From the NCBI GenBank assembly GCA_028688015.1, contig JAQTZB010000002.1, forward strand, positions 1 through 64,000: a stretch of DNA of 64,000 nucleotides. The letters run 5' to 3'. Origin of the DNA: Elusimicrobiales bacterium (lineage in GTDB: Bacteria > Elusimicrobiota > Elusimicrobia > Elusimicrobiales > UBA9959). The stretch's first letter is position 1. Every line of letters begins with the position of its first letter. The notes under the pieces were generated by a model. That model ran no database searches. It saw only the letters and a list, made by a program, of their open reading frames with translations, and was not told where the DNA came from. A program made the translations under genes and the position numbers. Below are positions 40,848-50,120 of the stretch, piece after piece.

Positions 40848-43228
40848 ATCAGCTCCCTCCGCCAGCAGGCCTTGAGCCCGGCGAGGTCTTCCCTGAAGAG
40901 CGGCGCGCTCCCGTCCTGCACCGAAAGGACCGGCTCTTCGTTCACATAACCTATTTCCGAGACCGGCAGCCCCTTGACCAGGCGCAGGAATTCGGTCTCT
41001 TTGTCTTTCACTACCTCCACGGCCAGCCGGGCCGGGCTTTCCCCGAACAGCAGTTCCGGCAGCGTGAGTTTCTTTTCGCGGGCGGCGCCGGTGAGTTCTA
41101 TCTCGGCCCCAAGCCCCCCGGAGAAGGCCATCTCGGCCAGCGCAACGGCCAGGCCGCCCTGCGATACGTCGTGGGCCGCGGCCACGCAGCCGGCCTTGAT
41201 GGCCTTAGCCAGGCCGGCGTAAAGTTTTACGGCCGCCGCGGTATCCAGCGGGGCCACGGAATTATTGCCGGAAGCCTGCAGTTCGTTATACACCGAGCCG
41301 CCCAGGCCGCGCGCGTTCAGCCCGGCCAGGTAAACCGGGTTGCCGGCCTCTTTGAAGTTTATGGTGAGGGCCTTCCGCACATCATCCACCGGGGCCGTGG
41401 CGGAGATCAGCAGGGAGAGCGGGATCGGGTACTCCCTGCCCTCGGCGTCCTTCGACTGGTTGTAGAAGCTGTCCTTGCCCGAGATGAAGGGCGCGCCGTA
41501 GGCGATGGCCCCGTCGAAGCAGCCCTCGGCGGCGAGCACCAGGTCCCCCATCACCTCGGGGTCCTTGGGGCTCGCGGCGCAGAAATTATCCAGGATGGCC
41601 GTGCGGGACACATCGGCGCCCGCGCAGAGCAGGTTGCGCACAGCCTCGTCGACGGAATGCAGCGCCATCTGGTAAGGGTCTATCCTCCCTATGGCCGGGT
41701 TGAAGCCGTGGCTGACCCCGAAGCCGGAGAAATCCGCCTGGTCCAGCGTGGCGGCCTGCGGCCAGATCACCGCGGCGTCGCCGGGGCCGTCGCCGTATTT
41801 GCCCTGCAGCGGCTTGCCCACGGTGCCGCCCTGCACCTCGTGATCGTACTGGGTGATCACCGAATGCCGGGAACAGACATTTGGATGGGCCAGCAAATCT
41901 TTAAGGATCTGCCCGTATTTTTCGGCTGGCGGGGCCGGGGGCGCGGCGCTGATCTTTATCTTCCTGCGGCGGGCCTGCTTCTCGAAGTTAGGCACGCCGC
42001 CGTGCAGGAAAGCCATCGGCAGGTCCACCACCTTTTCGGCGCCATGGGTGACGAGCAGGCGCCCGTCGCCGGGGAATTCCCCCATCACGCAGTACTCGCA
42101 GCTCTCGGCGTCCAGTATGGCGGCGAGTTTCCTGAGCTTGGCTTTAGGCACGGACAGGATCATGCGCTCCTGTGATTCAGAGACCCAGATCTCCCAGGGC
42201 TCTATGCGCGTGTCCTTGAGCAGCGCTTTCTCCAGCCGCACCCGCGCGCCCGTTTCGCTACCGAGCTCGCCTATGGCCGAAGAGAAGCCGCCGGCGCCGC
42301 AGTCGGTGACGGCGTTATAGAGGCCCAGGTCCCTGGCGCGCATCAGCACGTCCAGCGCCTTCTTCTCGTTGACCGCGTGGCCTATCTGCACTGCGGAAGC
42401 GGTAGTTTCCTCGTCGATGTTGGCCGAGGAGAAAGTGGCACCGTGTATGCCGTCGCGGCCGGTGCGGCCGCCTATCGAGACTATCAGGTCGCCGGGAATG
42501 ACCTTCTTGTCTATCTTGTCCGCGGGGATCAGCCCCGCGCAGCCCACGTAGACCAGGGGGTTCAGCAGGTAGCCTTCGTCGAAGTAAAGCCCGCCGGCGG
42601 CCGTCGGGATGCCGATGCGGTTGCCGTAGTCGCGCACGCCTTCCACCACGCCGCGCATGATGCGCTCCGGGGAATGGGCGTTCTTCGGCAGCTTGTGTTT
42701 GCCGTCGAGCCGGCCGAAGCAGAAAGTATCGGTATTCAGGACGGGCTTGGCGCCCAGGCCCACGCCGAGGATGTCGCGGATCACGCCGCCCACGCCGGTC
42801 TCGGCCCCGCCGTAGGGTTCTACGGCGCAGGGATGGTTGTGGGTCTCGGCCTTGAAGGCCAGGCCCCACTTGCCGCCCTTGCCGAACTCCACTATGCCGG
42901 CGTTGTCGGTGAACACCGATAGGCACCATTTCCTGTTGAGCGTTTTGGTGGCCTTAACGATGGTTTCCTTGAAGAGGTTTTTGTATTTCTTAACCTTGCT
43001 GCCGTCTCTGAAGACGACCGGGCCGGAGAAGGTCTTGTGCTTGCAGTGCTCGGACCAGGTCTGCGCTATGGTTTCCAGCTCGCCGCGCGTGGGCTGGCGC
43101 CCCATTCTTTTAAATTGCCGCTGAGCCTCGGCCAGTTCCAGGGTGTTCAGCGACCAGCCGGCGGCCCTATCCAGGGCCTCGAGTTCTTTGGCCTGGAGAG
43201 AAGTGAAGTTTAAGAGGGTGTCATTCAT
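40844..43228 (-). CDS. purL: FGAM synthase, PurL subunit (small type)
   Basis: 794 aa. This is the synthetase subunit that works with separate PurS and PurQ. Motifs: QTWSEHCKHKTFSGPVVF, ETHNHPCAVEPYGGAETGVGG, and GKDSFYNQ. The longer E. coli-type PurL has PurS-like and PurQ-like parts fused; here they are separate genes on both sides. It overlaps purS and purQ by 4 bases each. Confidence 0.95.
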   Translation of the reverse strand: MNDTLLNFTSLQAKELEALDRAAGWSLNTLELAEAQRQFKRMGRQPTRGELETIAQTWSEHCKHKTFSGPVVFRDGSKVKKYKNLFKETIVKATKTLNRKWCLSVFTDNAGIVEFGKGGKWGLAFKAETHNHPCAVEPYGGAETGVGGVIRDILGVGLGAKPVLNTDTFCFGRLDGKHKLPKNAHSPERIMRGVVEGVRDYGNRIGIPTAAGGLYFDEGYLLNPLVYVGCAGLIPADKIDKKVIPGDLIVSIGGRTGRDGIHGATFSSANIDEETTASAVQIGHAVNEKKALDVLMRARDLGLYNAVTDCGAGGFSSAIGELGSETGARVRLEKALLKDTRIEPWEIWVSESQERMILSVPKAKLRKLAAILDAESCEYCVMGEFPGDGRLLVTHGAEKVVDLPMAFLHGGVPNFEKQARRRKIKISAAPPAPPAEKYGQILKDLLAHPNVCSRHSVITQYDHEVQGGTVGKPLQGKYGDGPGDAAVIWPQAATLDQADFSGFGVSHGFNPAIGRIDPYQMALHSVDEAVRNLLCAGADVSRTAILDNFCAASPKDPEVMGDLVLAAEGCFDGAIAYGAPFISGKDSFYNQSKDAEGREYPIPLSLLISATAPVDDVRKALTINFKEAGNPVYLAGLNARGLGGSVYNELQASGNNSVAPLDTAAAVKLYAGLAKAIKAGCVAAAHDVSQGGLAVALAEMAFSGGLGAEIELTGAAREKKLTLPELLFGESPARLAVEVVKDKETEFLRLVKGLPVSEIGYVNEEPVLSVQDGSAPLFREDLAGLKACWRRELI

Positions 43229-43674
43229 ATTTTCTCTATTTTGAACTTGTTGACTATCTCGTTCACAAGGGTTTTTACCACGGCGTGCTTAAGCTTCGCT
43301 TCCGACTCGCAGGCCGCGTAATAGGCGCGGCCGAAGCGGACGGCCTGCGGCTCACGGCCCAGCACGTCTGCGATGGCTCCCTTCACGCTTTCCCCGACCA
43401 CGTCGGTGACGGAATCCTTCAGCCACACCTCAACGCGCCAGGCGCCCTTCAGCCCCGGCTTCCATTGGGCGAGAGAATATTTCTCGGTTATCGGGTCGGC
43501 CAGCAGGTCCGTTCCCAGGCGGTCGAACTCGGCCCGGCTGAAGTCGCCTTCCACCCGGTACAGCCGCGACAGGCGCGCGGCCTTCACCCTGAGGCCCGCG
43601 TGCGCCATGCGGCCGATGAAGCCCTCTTCCTCGTTCTTCGCGTATTTTTCTTTGGTCCAGATCTCGATTATCAT
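43225..43674 (-). CDS. purS: PurS subunit of FGAM synthase, apparent tandem duplication
   Basis: 149 aa, nearly twice the usual 80-85 aa. The C-terminal half (WRVEVWLKDSVTDVVGES, VRFGRAYYAACES, EIVNKFKIEKI) matches PurS. The N-terminal half (MIIEIWTKEKYAKNEEEG, then DLLADPITEKYSL) has the same start and end pattern, so the chain looks like two PurS units in a row. PurS is a dimer in other bacteria and forms the bridge between PurL and PurQ; this would be a covalent dimer, as in the N-terminal part of large PurL. A hairpin lies just upstream, in the gap to purC. Confidence 0.8.
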   Translation of the reverse strand: MIIEIWTKEKYAKNEEEGFIGRMAHAGLRVKAARLSRLYRVEGDFSRAEFDRLGTDLLADPITEKYSLAQWKPGLKGAWRVEVWLKDSVTDVVGESVKGAIADVLGREPQAVRFGRAYYAACESEAKLKHAVVKTLVNEIVNKFKIEKI

Positions 43675-43694
43675 TTTGTCTCCGCCCGTAAATT

Positions 43695-43724
43695 CGAAGC
43701 CGGGTGGCAGTTCACCCGGCTTCG
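43695..43724 (-). other. Perfect hairpin across the purC stop codon
   Basis: CGAAGCCGGGT (43695-43705) and ACCCGGCTTCG (43714-43724) form an 11-bp stem with an 8-base loop on the transcript, between purC and purS. No T-run follows. It may be a transcript-processing or stabilising stem, or a weak attenuator. Confidence 0.7.
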
Positions 43725-44584
43725 GTAATTTTGTTAAAGGCTTCCTCGTATTTTTTGAGGGTGCCCTGCACTACTTCGGCGGGCAGCCCGGGCGGGGCGG
43801 ACTTCTTGTCCCAGCCGCTGCCCTCCAGCCAGTCTCGCACATACTGCTTGTCGTAGCTGGCAGGGCTGCTGCCCACGGTATATTTTGAAGCGTCCCAGAA
43901 GCGGGAAGAATCCGGAGTCAGGGCCTCGTCTATCAGGATCAGCTCCCCGTCCAGCAGGCCGAACTCGAACTTGGTGTCGGCCAGTATGATGCCGGCCTTC
44001 TCCGCGTGCTCCGCTCCGAAATTGTAAAGCGCCAGGCTCTTCTCCCGTATCCTTTCCGCCAGTCCCGCGGGCAGAGCGGCGGCCATGGTCTCGAAGGAAA
44101 CGTTCTCGTCATGGCCCTGGTCGGCCTTGGTGGTGGGCGTGAAGATGGGTTCCGGCAGTTTCTGCGCCTCTTTCAGCCCGGCCGGCAGCTTTATACCGCA
44201 GACGCTGCCCTGCTTCAGGTATTCCTTCCAGCCGGAGCCGGTAATATAGCCGCGCACCACGCATTCGAAATCCACTCGCCTGGCGCGGTGCACCAGCATG
44301 GCCCGGCCGCGCAGATACTCCCAGTCGAATCCGGCGGGGGCCTGCACCTGGCGGCGGATATCGTCTATGTCGGTGGAAACTATATGGTTCTTTATTATGC
44401 CGGCGGTGCGCGAGAACCAGAAGGAACTTATCTTATTAAGGATGGCGCCCTTGCCCGGGACGGGCGTGGGCAGGATGAAATCGAAAGCCGATATCCTGTC
44501 GGAAGAAACTAGCAGGAGATACTTCTCCCCCGCCGCGTACAGATCCCGCACTTTACCCTGGTGTATCAGCTTCAGCTCAAGCAT
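43712..44584 (-). CDS. purC: SAICAR synthetase
   Basis: 290 aa from ATG 44584, six bases after an AGGAG site; an in-frame ATG at 44590 touches that site and is less likely. It joins aspartate to CAIR. Motifs: [39 protein letters not shown], and [10 protein letters not shown]. Its stop codon lies in a strong hairpin. Confidence 0.94.
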   Translation of the reverse strand: MLELKLIHQGKVRDLYAAGEKYLLLVSSDRISAFDFILPTPVPGKGAILNKISSFWFSRTAGIIKNHIVSTDIDDIRRQVQAPAGFDWEYLRGRAMLVHRARRVDFECVVRGYITGSGWKEYLKQGSVCGIKLPAGLKEAQKLPEPIFTPTTKADQGHDENVSFETMAAALPAGLAERIREKSLALYNFGAEHAEKAGIILADTKFEFGLLDGELILIDEALTPDSSRFWDASKYTVGSSPASYDKQYVRDWLEGSGWDKKSAPPGLPAEVVQGTLKKYEEAFNKITEAG

Positions 44585-44634
44585 GCTCATCTCCTGTCTC
44601 AAGGTAGATTGCCCGCCCGCGCAACAGAGTGCCG

Positions 44635-45150
44635 CTACTTCAGCTCTTCCAGATACTTCTTAAAGCCTATTTTGCCCAGCCTGGCGTCTTTCGCCAGAAC
44701 TTCTTTCTTCATCGTCTCGCGGAAGGCCCTGAATTTGGTCCTGAGCGCGGCCTCCTTCAAGGAGAGTATCTGCACCGCCAGCAGGCCGGCGTTCTTAGCG
44801 TTGTTAACCCCCACCGTGGCCACCGGTATGCCCGGGGGCATCTGCACTATGGAAAGCAGGGCGTCCATGCCGGCCAGCGGCGTGGCGTTAACAGGCACGC
44901 CTATCACCGGCAGCAGGGTGGCGGCAGCGAGTACGCCCGGCAGATGGGCGGCGGCGCCGGCCCCGGCAATGATCACGCCGAAACCCTTCTTCTCTGCGGC
45001 CGAGACGTAAGCGAGGGCCGCCGCGGTGGTGCGGTGGGCCGAAAGGATCTTTATTTCGAAGGGTACGCCGAACTGCTCGAGGACCTTGGCGGCTGCCGAT
45101 AATACTCCCAGGTCAGAATCGCTTCCCATGACGATGGCTGCTTTGAGCAT
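44635..45150 (-). CDS. purE: N5-carboxyaminoimidazole ribonucleotide mutase
   Basis: 171 aa from ATG 45150 behind AGAGGTG. It shows the PurE fold: [30 protein letters not shown], and [16 protein letters not shown]. The SAHRT form resembles class I PurE, which takes N5-CAIR from PurK; no purK is in the window. The class II AIR carboxylase, which needs no PurK, is the alternative. It is the first gene of the nine-gene pur operon. Confidence 0.9.
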   Translation of the reverse strand: MLKAAIVMGSDSDLGVLSAAAKVLEQFGVPFEIKILSAHRTTAAALAYVSAAEKKGFGVIIAGAGAAAHLPGVLAAATLLPVIGVPVNATPLAGMDALLSIVQMPPGIPVATVGVNNAKNAGLLAVQILSLKEAALRTKFRAFRETMKKEVLAKDARLGKIGFKKYLEELK

Positions 45151-45193
45151 ACGCACCTCTTAACCGGGAAAGTGGAAGTATTACTACGCTGAT

Positions 45194-45222
45194 ATTCTAC
45201 GATTTTACGTTCCCCGGCACAA
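45194..45222 (-). promoter_or_regulatory. Promoter of the purine operon
   Basis: On the minus strand TTGTGC (45222-45217), a 17-base spacer and TAGAAT (45199-45194), 43 bases upstream of purE. The -35 box lies in the loop of a CCCCGG / CCGGGG inverted repeat (45212-45230), which could be a regulator site. Confidence 0.5.
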
Positions 45223-45293
45223 ATCCGGGGGCCGCCGCCCGTCGTGAAACTACAATACAGCGCAATACGCTCTTTTTGGGGCCCTGCGGGCCC

Positions 45294-45331
45294 TTGACAA
45301 TTCCCGGCCATTGTGGTATAGTTATACCACA
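45294..45331 (+). promoter_or_regulatory. Promoter with overlapping palindromic operator for the Rrf2 gene
   Basis: Consensus TTGACA (45294-45299), 17-base spacer, TATAGT (45317-45322). A perfect palindrome TGTGGTATA-GT-TATACCACA covers 45312-45331, that is the whole -10 box and start region. This is the classic position for a repressor such as the Rrf2 protein encoded just downstream. Confidence 0.85.
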
Positions 45332-45354
45332 TTACCACAAAGGACTTTCAAGAC

Positions 45355-45759
45355 ATGCAGACCATACTCAAGATCTCGGAAGCCGCGGCCATAGCCCTGC
45401 ACGCGGCGGATTACCTGGCGCAGCGCCCAGGCCTGGCCTCCGCGCAGGACATCGCCCGCGACCTGGGCGTTTCCTACAACCACCTTTCAAAAGTGCTGCA
45501 GACCCTCACCAAGGCCCGGCTGGTGGCCCCGGTACGCGGGCCCAAAGGCGGCTTCGCCCTCTCCCCCGCCGGCAAGAAGGCCGCCGTGCGCGACTTCATG
45601 ACCGCCATAGACGGCCCGGTACAGCTCCACAGCTGTCTCATGAACGCGAAGGTCTGCCGCCACAGCACCTGCCTGTTCGGCAAGTTCCTCTCGGATACCA
45701 ATAAAAGGTTCGAAGCCGTACTCGCGAGCAGGATTTCGGAGTTTTCGAAGCGGAAATAA
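45355..45759 (+). CDS. Rrf2-family transcription regulator, NsrR/IscR-like
   Basis: 134 aa. It has a winged-helix HTH (about 28-66; AQDIARDLGVSYNHLSKVLQ, RGPKGGFAL) and three Cys, C94, C101 and C106, in LHSCLMNAKVCRHSTC, placed where NsrR and IscR bind their Fe-S cluster. With hcp directly downstream it is best read as a nitric-oxide or redox sensor controlling hcp and itself through the palindrome at 45312-45331. An HcpR-type regulator (CRP family) is not what this is. Confidence 0.85.
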   Translation: MQTILKISEAAAIALHAADYLAQRPGLASAQDIARDLGVSYNHLSKVLQTLTKARLVAPVRGPKGGFALSPAGKKAAVRDFMTAIDGPVQLHSCLMNAKVCRHSTCLFGKFLSDTNKRFEAVLASRISEFSKRK

Positions 45760-45796
45760 ATTCTAAGGTTAGGTATAAGGTAAAAGGAGAATTATA

Positions 45797-47440
45797 ATGA
45801 GCGACGACATGTTCTGTTACCAGTGCGAGCAGGCGGCGAAAGGCACGGGCTGCACCGTGCAGGGTGTCTGCGGCAAGGACCCGGAGACGGCCAAGATGCA
45901 GGACCTCCTGCTCTGGCAGGCCAAGGGCATAAGCCAGTACGCGCACCAGGCCGCTAAGGCCGGCAAGCGCGACCGCGCCATCGACGTGTTCGTGGTAGAG
46001 GCCCTGTTCACCACGGTCACCAATGTCAACTTCGACCCCAAAAACATAGCGCAGCAGATACAGAAGGGCCAGGAAATAAAGGCCAAGGCCCGGGCTCTCG
46101 CCGGCAACCCCAAGCTGGACGGACCCGCGGCCTGGACCGCTCCCTCCGACTACAAGGCCCTGCTGGCAGAAGCCCCCGACAGGGGCATAGAGGCCCGCAA
46201 GAAGGCGCTCGGCGACGACGCCGCGGGCCTGCAGGAACTGCTGGCCTACGGCCTCAAGGGCATGGCCGCCTACGCGGACCACGCTCTGGTGCTCGGCCAG
46301 GAAGACGAGAAGGTCTACGCCTTCATCCACGAAGCTCTGGATTTCCTGACCAACCCCGCCCCCACTGTGGACGCGCTGGTGAGCTACAACATGAAATGCG
46401 GCGAGGTGAACCTGCGCGTGATGGAGCTGTTGGATAAAGCCAACACCACCGCCTACGGCCACCCCGTCCCCACCCCCGTGCGCATCAACCCCCTCAAGGG
46501 CAAGGCCCTGCTGGTCAGCGGCCACGATCTGAAGGACCTGGAGAACATCCTGAAGCTGACCGAGGGAAAGGGCGTCAACGTCTACACCCACGGCGAGATG
46601 CTGCCCGCCCACGGCTACCCGGGCCTGAAGAAATACAAGCACCTGGCCGGCAACTACGGCGGCGCCTGGCAGGACCAGCAGAAGGAATTCAACGCCTTCC
46701 CCGGCTCCGTGGTTATGACCACCAACTGCATACAGAAGCCGCTGGACGGCTACAAGACCCGCATCTTCACCACCGGCCTGGTGGAATGGCCCGGCGTGAC
46801 GCACCTCAAGAACGGCGACTTCGGCCCGGCGGTTGAAGCCGCGCTCAAGGCGCCCGGCTTCACCGAGGACGGCGACCCCAAGACCATCCTGGTGGGCTTC
46901 GGCCACAACACCGTCATGGGCGTGGCGGGCACCGTGATCGACGCGGTGAAGGCCGGCAAGCTCAGGCACTTCTTCCTCATCGGCGGCTGCGACGGGGCCA
47001 AGCCCGGCCGCAATTACTACACCGAGTTCGCCGAGCAGGCCCCCAAGGATACCGTCATCCTGACGCTGGCCTGCGGCAAGTTCCGCTTCAACAAGCAGGA
47101 ATTCGGCGACATCGGCGGCATTCCGCGCCTGCTCGACATGGGCCAGTGCAACGACGCCTATTCGGCCATCCAGGTGGCGGTGGCGCTGTCCAAGGCGTTC
47201 AACGTGGGCGTCAACGACCTGCCGCTGTCTATGATCCTGAGCTGGTACGAGCAGAAGGCCGTCTGCATCCTGCTGACGCTGCTGCACCTCGGCATCAAGA
47301 ACATCCGCCTCGGCCCGACGCTGCCGGCCTTCGTGACGCCGGCGGTGCTGAAGGTGCTGATGGAGAAGTTCAACATCATGCCGACCACTACGGCGGCTGG
47401 TGACCTGGCCGCCATCCTCGGCGCGAAAGCTGCCGCGTAA
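45797..47440 (+). CDS. hcp: Hybrid cluster protein (hydroxylamine reductase)
   Basis: 547 aa, full length. The N-terminal cluster ligands are C7, C10, C19 and C25 (C-x2-C-x8-C-x5-C), the spacing of the [4Fe-4S] form in strict anaerobes. The hybrid-cluster ligands are recognisable around SGHDLKDLENI, TTNCIQKP, GGCDGAKPGRNYY and ALACGKF-like segments (here LTLACGKFRFNK). Hcp reduces hydroxylamine and is a high-affinity NO reductase. AAGGAG precedes the ATG. It lies 37 bp after the Rrf2 gene. No hcr reductase gene is adjacent. Confidence 0.95.
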   Translation: MSDDMFCYQCEQAAKGTGCTVQGVCGKDPETAKMQDLLLWQAKGISQYAHQAAKAGKRDRAIDVFVVEALFTTVTNVNFDPKNIAQQIQKGQEIKAKARALAGNPKLDGPAAWTAPSDYKALLAEAPDRGIEARKKALGDDAAGLQELLAYGLKGMAAYADHALVLGQEDEKVYAFIHEALDFLTNPAPTVDALVSYNMKCGEVNLRVMELLDKANTTAYGHPVPTPVRINPLKGKALLVSGHDLKDLENILKLTEGKGVNVYTHGEMLPAHGYPGLKKYKHLAGNYGGAWQDQQKEFNAFPGSVVMTTNCIQKPLDGYKTRIFTTGLVEWPGVTHLKNGDFGPAVEAALKAPGFTEDGDPKTILVGFGHNTVMGVAGTVIDAVKAGKLRHFFLIGGCDGAKPGRNYYTEFAEQAPKDTVILTLACGKFRFNKQEFGDIGGIPRLLDMGQCNDAYSAIQVAVALSKAFNVGVNDLPLSMILSWYEQKAVCILLTLLHLGIKNIRLGPTLPAFVTPAVLKVLMEKFNIMPTTTAAGDLAAILGAKAAA

Positions 47441-47454
47441 AAGATAGTAACCGG

Positions 47455-47491
47455 GCGGGGCTGGGGAGGAGAGACCTTAGCCCCGCTCTTT
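47455..47491 (+). terminator. Possible terminator after hcp
   Basis: GCGGGGCT (47455-47462) pairs with AGCCCCGC (47479-47486) over a 16-base loop and is followed by TCTTTA. The T-run is weak and overlaps the next promoter. Confidence 0.5.
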
Positions 47492-47493
47492 AA

Positions 47494-47499
47494 TATAAT
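47494..47499 (+). promoter_or_regulatory. -10 box with leaderless geometry
   Basis: TATAAT ends 6 bases before the ATG at 47506. No convincing -35 box or ribosome site is visible. Confidence 0.4.
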
Positions 47500-47505
47500 T
47501 ACATC

Positions 47506-48261
47506 ATGCTGCCTACAAAAGCTTACCTTGAGAAGACCTACCGCGAGATGAACCGGCCGGAGTACATACACCCGGACCCGCTGGAGTTCGTCTGGAGATA
47601 TAAGAGCGCCGCTGACCGCGAGGTGGTCGGGCTGATAGCGGCCTGCCTGGCCTATGGCAATGTCACGCAGATCCTCAGGAGCGTAGAGAAGGTCCTGGCC
47701 CCGATGGGCAAATCCCCCGCAGCCTGGCTGAAGACCGCCACGCCTGGGGAGATGAAAAAAGCCTTGGTAAAATTCAAGCACCGCTTTACCACCGGCGCGG
47801 AGATGGCCGTCTTCCTCAACAATATCAAACGCGCGCTGGAGCGCCACGGTTCGCTGGAAAGGCTCTTCCTCGCGGGCTATAACAAAGAAGAGCGGACGGT
47901 AGAGCAGGCGCTTTACCGCTTCATAGACGCGTTCAACAGCCAGGCCTGCGCCCCCACCCTTACCCCCTGCACGGCGCTCAAGAGTTCCTTCAAGCGCGTC
48001 AACCTCTTTCTGCGGTGGATGGTAAGGAAGGACTCGGTGGACCCGGGCGTGTGGTCCGGGGTGCCCCCCGCCAAGCTTATCATCCCGCTGGACACGCACA
48101 TGCGGCAGGTCTCGATGGGCATGGGGATAACGAAGCGAAAAGACACCTCCATGAAGACCGCGGTGGAAATCACGGCCTTCTTCAGCCGGGTGGCGCCGGA
48201 GGATCCGGTCAAATACGATTTCGCCCTGACCCGCGCCGGAATCAGGGGCAACAATACCTGA
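47506..48261 (+). CDS. TIGR02757/DUF2400-family protein
   Basis: 251 aa. Family features: YIHPDPLEFVWRYKSAADRE, GLIAACLAYGNVTQI, a central FLRWMVRKDSVDPGVWSGV, then IPLDTHMRQVSMGMG and the closing DFALTRAGI. The order resembles helix-hairpin-helix DNA-glycosylase folds, and a DNA-related role is suspected, but none is proven. It has its own probable leaderless promoter between hcp and rubrerythrin. Confidence 0.85.
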   Translation: MLPTKAYLEKTYREMNRPEYIHPDPLEFVWRYKSAADREVVGLIAACLAYGNVTQILRSVEKVLAPMGKSPAAWLKTATPGEMKKALVKFKHRFTTGAEMAVFLNNIKRALERHGSLERLFLAGYNKEERTVEQALYRFIDAFNSQACAPTLTPCTALKSSFKRVNLFLRWMVRKDSVDPGVWSGVPPAKLIIPLDTHMRQVSMGMGITKRKDTSMKTAVEITAFFSRVAPEDPVKYDFALTRAGIRGNNT

Positions 48262-48340
48262 TTTTTAGTAGAATATAGTCTCTCTCTTTCGTTGCCGGTT
48301 GGGTTCCGGCAGCGCTCACACATTTATCTCAGGAGGAAAA

Positions 48341-48913
48341 ATGAAGATAAAAGGTTCCAAGACCGAACAGAATCTGCTTGCTTCGTTCGCGGGAGAATCG
48401 CAGGCCCGCAACCGCTACACCTATTTCGCCGGCGCGGCGAAGAAAGAGGGCTACGAACAGATAGCCCGCGCCTTCGAGGAGACCGCCACCCAGGAGAAAG
48501 AGCACGCCAAGCGCTTCTTCAAGTTCCTTGAGGGCGGCGACCTGCAGATAACCGCCACCTTCCCCGCCGGCTGCATCGGCGACACCAAGGCCAACCTGAA
48601 GGCCGCCGCGGACGGCGAGAAGCACGAGTGGGGCAGCATGTACCCCGACTTCGCCAAGACCGCACGCGAGGAGGGCTTCGAGCCAGTCGCCAAGGCCTTC
48701 GAGACGATCGCCGTGGCCGAAAAATACCACGAGACCCGCTACCGCGGCTTTCTGAAGAATCTCGAGGACGGCAAAGTCTTCAAAAAGGCCAAGAAGGTTA
48801 CCTGGCGCTGCATCAACTGCGGCTACACCCACGAGGGCGAAGCCGCTCCCGAGAACTGCCCGGCCTGCGCGCACCCGAAAGCCTATTTCGAGATCCTCGC
48901 GGAGAATTGGTAA
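48341..48913 (+). CDS. rbr: Rubrerythrin
   Basis: 190 aa from ATG 48341, fixed by AGGAGG at 48331-48336. The ferritin-like domain (1-140) has the di-iron ligands E19, E52 with H55 (EKEH), E93, and E127 with H130 (EKYH). The C-terminal rubredoxin domain has C157-x2-C160 and C173-x2-C176. It reduces hydrogen peroxide with electrons from rubredoxin. A TGCCGG / CCGGCA stem (48293-48311) lies in its leader. It is the first of four oxidative-stress genes. Confidence 0.96.
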   Translation: MKIKGSKTEQNLLASFAGESQARNRYTYFAGAAKKEGYEQIARAFEETATQEKEHAKRFFKFLEGGDLQITATFPAGCIGDTKANLKAAADGEKHEWGSMYPDFAKTAREEGFEPVAKAFETIAVAEKYHETRYRGFLKNLEDGKVFKKAKKVTWRCINCGYTHEGEAAPENCPACAHPKAYFEILAENW

Positions 48914-48919
48914 ACCCCG

Positions 48920-49468
<549 letters not shown>

Positions 49469-49497
49469 TTTAGGGTAAGGGTCAAGGAGGAAAAAAA

Positions 49498-49878
49498 ATG
49501 GCTGAAAGAAGAGAAGTTTACAAGTGCGAAGCTTGCGGCAACATCATCGAGGTCCTGCACGGCGGGCCCGGAGTGCTGGTCTGCTGCGGCGCCGACATGA
49601 AGGCGATGTTCGAGAACACCTCGGACGGCGCCAAGGAAAAGCACGTGCCCGTCATAGCGAAGAACGACAAGGGCGTGACCGTGAAGGTAGGCTCCGTGCC
49701 GCACCCGATGCTGGCCGAGCATTTCATCGAATGGATAGAGATAGTTGCCGACGGCAAGGTGTTCCGTGAATACCTGAAGCCCGGCCAGGCCCCCGAGGCC
49801 ACGTTCTGCCTGTGCTTCACGCCCAAGACGCTGGAAGCGCGCGAATACTGCAACCTGCACGGGCTGTGGAAAGCCTGA
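49498..49878 (+). CDS. dfx: Desulfoferrodoxin (2Fe superoxide reductase)
   Basis: 126 aa. The N-terminal desulforedoxin-type centre I has C10-x2-C13 and C29-C30. The catalytic centre II has the E47-K48-H49 motif, then VPHPM, EHFIEW and a final CNLHGLW with the Cys and His ligands. It reduces superoxide to peroxide without making oxygen. AGGAGG precedes the ATG. The rubredoxin donor is encoded next. Confidence 0.97.
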   Translation: MAERREVYKCEACGNIIEVLHGGPGVLVCCGADMKAMFENTSDGAKEKHVPVIAKNDKGVTVKVGSVPHPMLAEHFIEWIEIVADGKVFREYLKPGQAPEATFCLCFTPKTLEAREYCNLHGLWKA

Positions 49879-49891
49879 CAAAGGAGACCGA

Positions 49892-50053
49892 ATGAAAAAG
49901 TACCTCTGCAAGCTCTGCGGCTACATCTACGACCCCGCTGTCGGCGACCCCGACAACAATGTCCCCCCCGGCACGGCTTTCGACAAGCTGCCAGAGGGCT
50001 GGGTGTGCCCGGTCTGCGGCGCCGGCAAGGAAGAGTTCGAAGTTGAGAACTAG
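49892..50053 (+). CDS. rd: Rubredoxin
   Basis: 53 aa, ATG at 49892 behind AAGGAG. The two iron-binding pairs are [11 protein letters not shown] (C6, C9) and [14 protein letters not shown]. It is full length for the family. It carries electrons to rubrerythrin and desulfoferrodoxin, whose genes lie directly upstream. It closes the cassette at the terminator of 50070-50109. Confidence 0.96.
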   Translation: MKKYLCKLCGYIYDPAVGDPDNNVPPGTAFDKLPEGWVCPVCGAGKEEFEVEN

Positions 50054-50069
50054 CCACGCCAATCGGTAA

Positions 50070-50109
50070 AAATAAAAACCCCCGGTTAAAAAGCCGGGGG
50101 TTTTTATTT
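50070..50109. terminator. Bidirectional rho-independent terminator
   Basis: AAATAAAAACCCCCGG, loop, CCGGGGGTTTTTATTT. It lies between convergent rubredoxin (+) and the His/Pro-rich protein gene (-). Confidence 0.95.
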
Positions 50110-50120
50110 GGCCGCCGAGT

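Noticed and set aside
48299..48340. Earlier start for rubrerythrin at 48299
   Set aside because: AGGAGG at 48331-48336 and the family start MKIKGSKTEQN fix ATG 48341.
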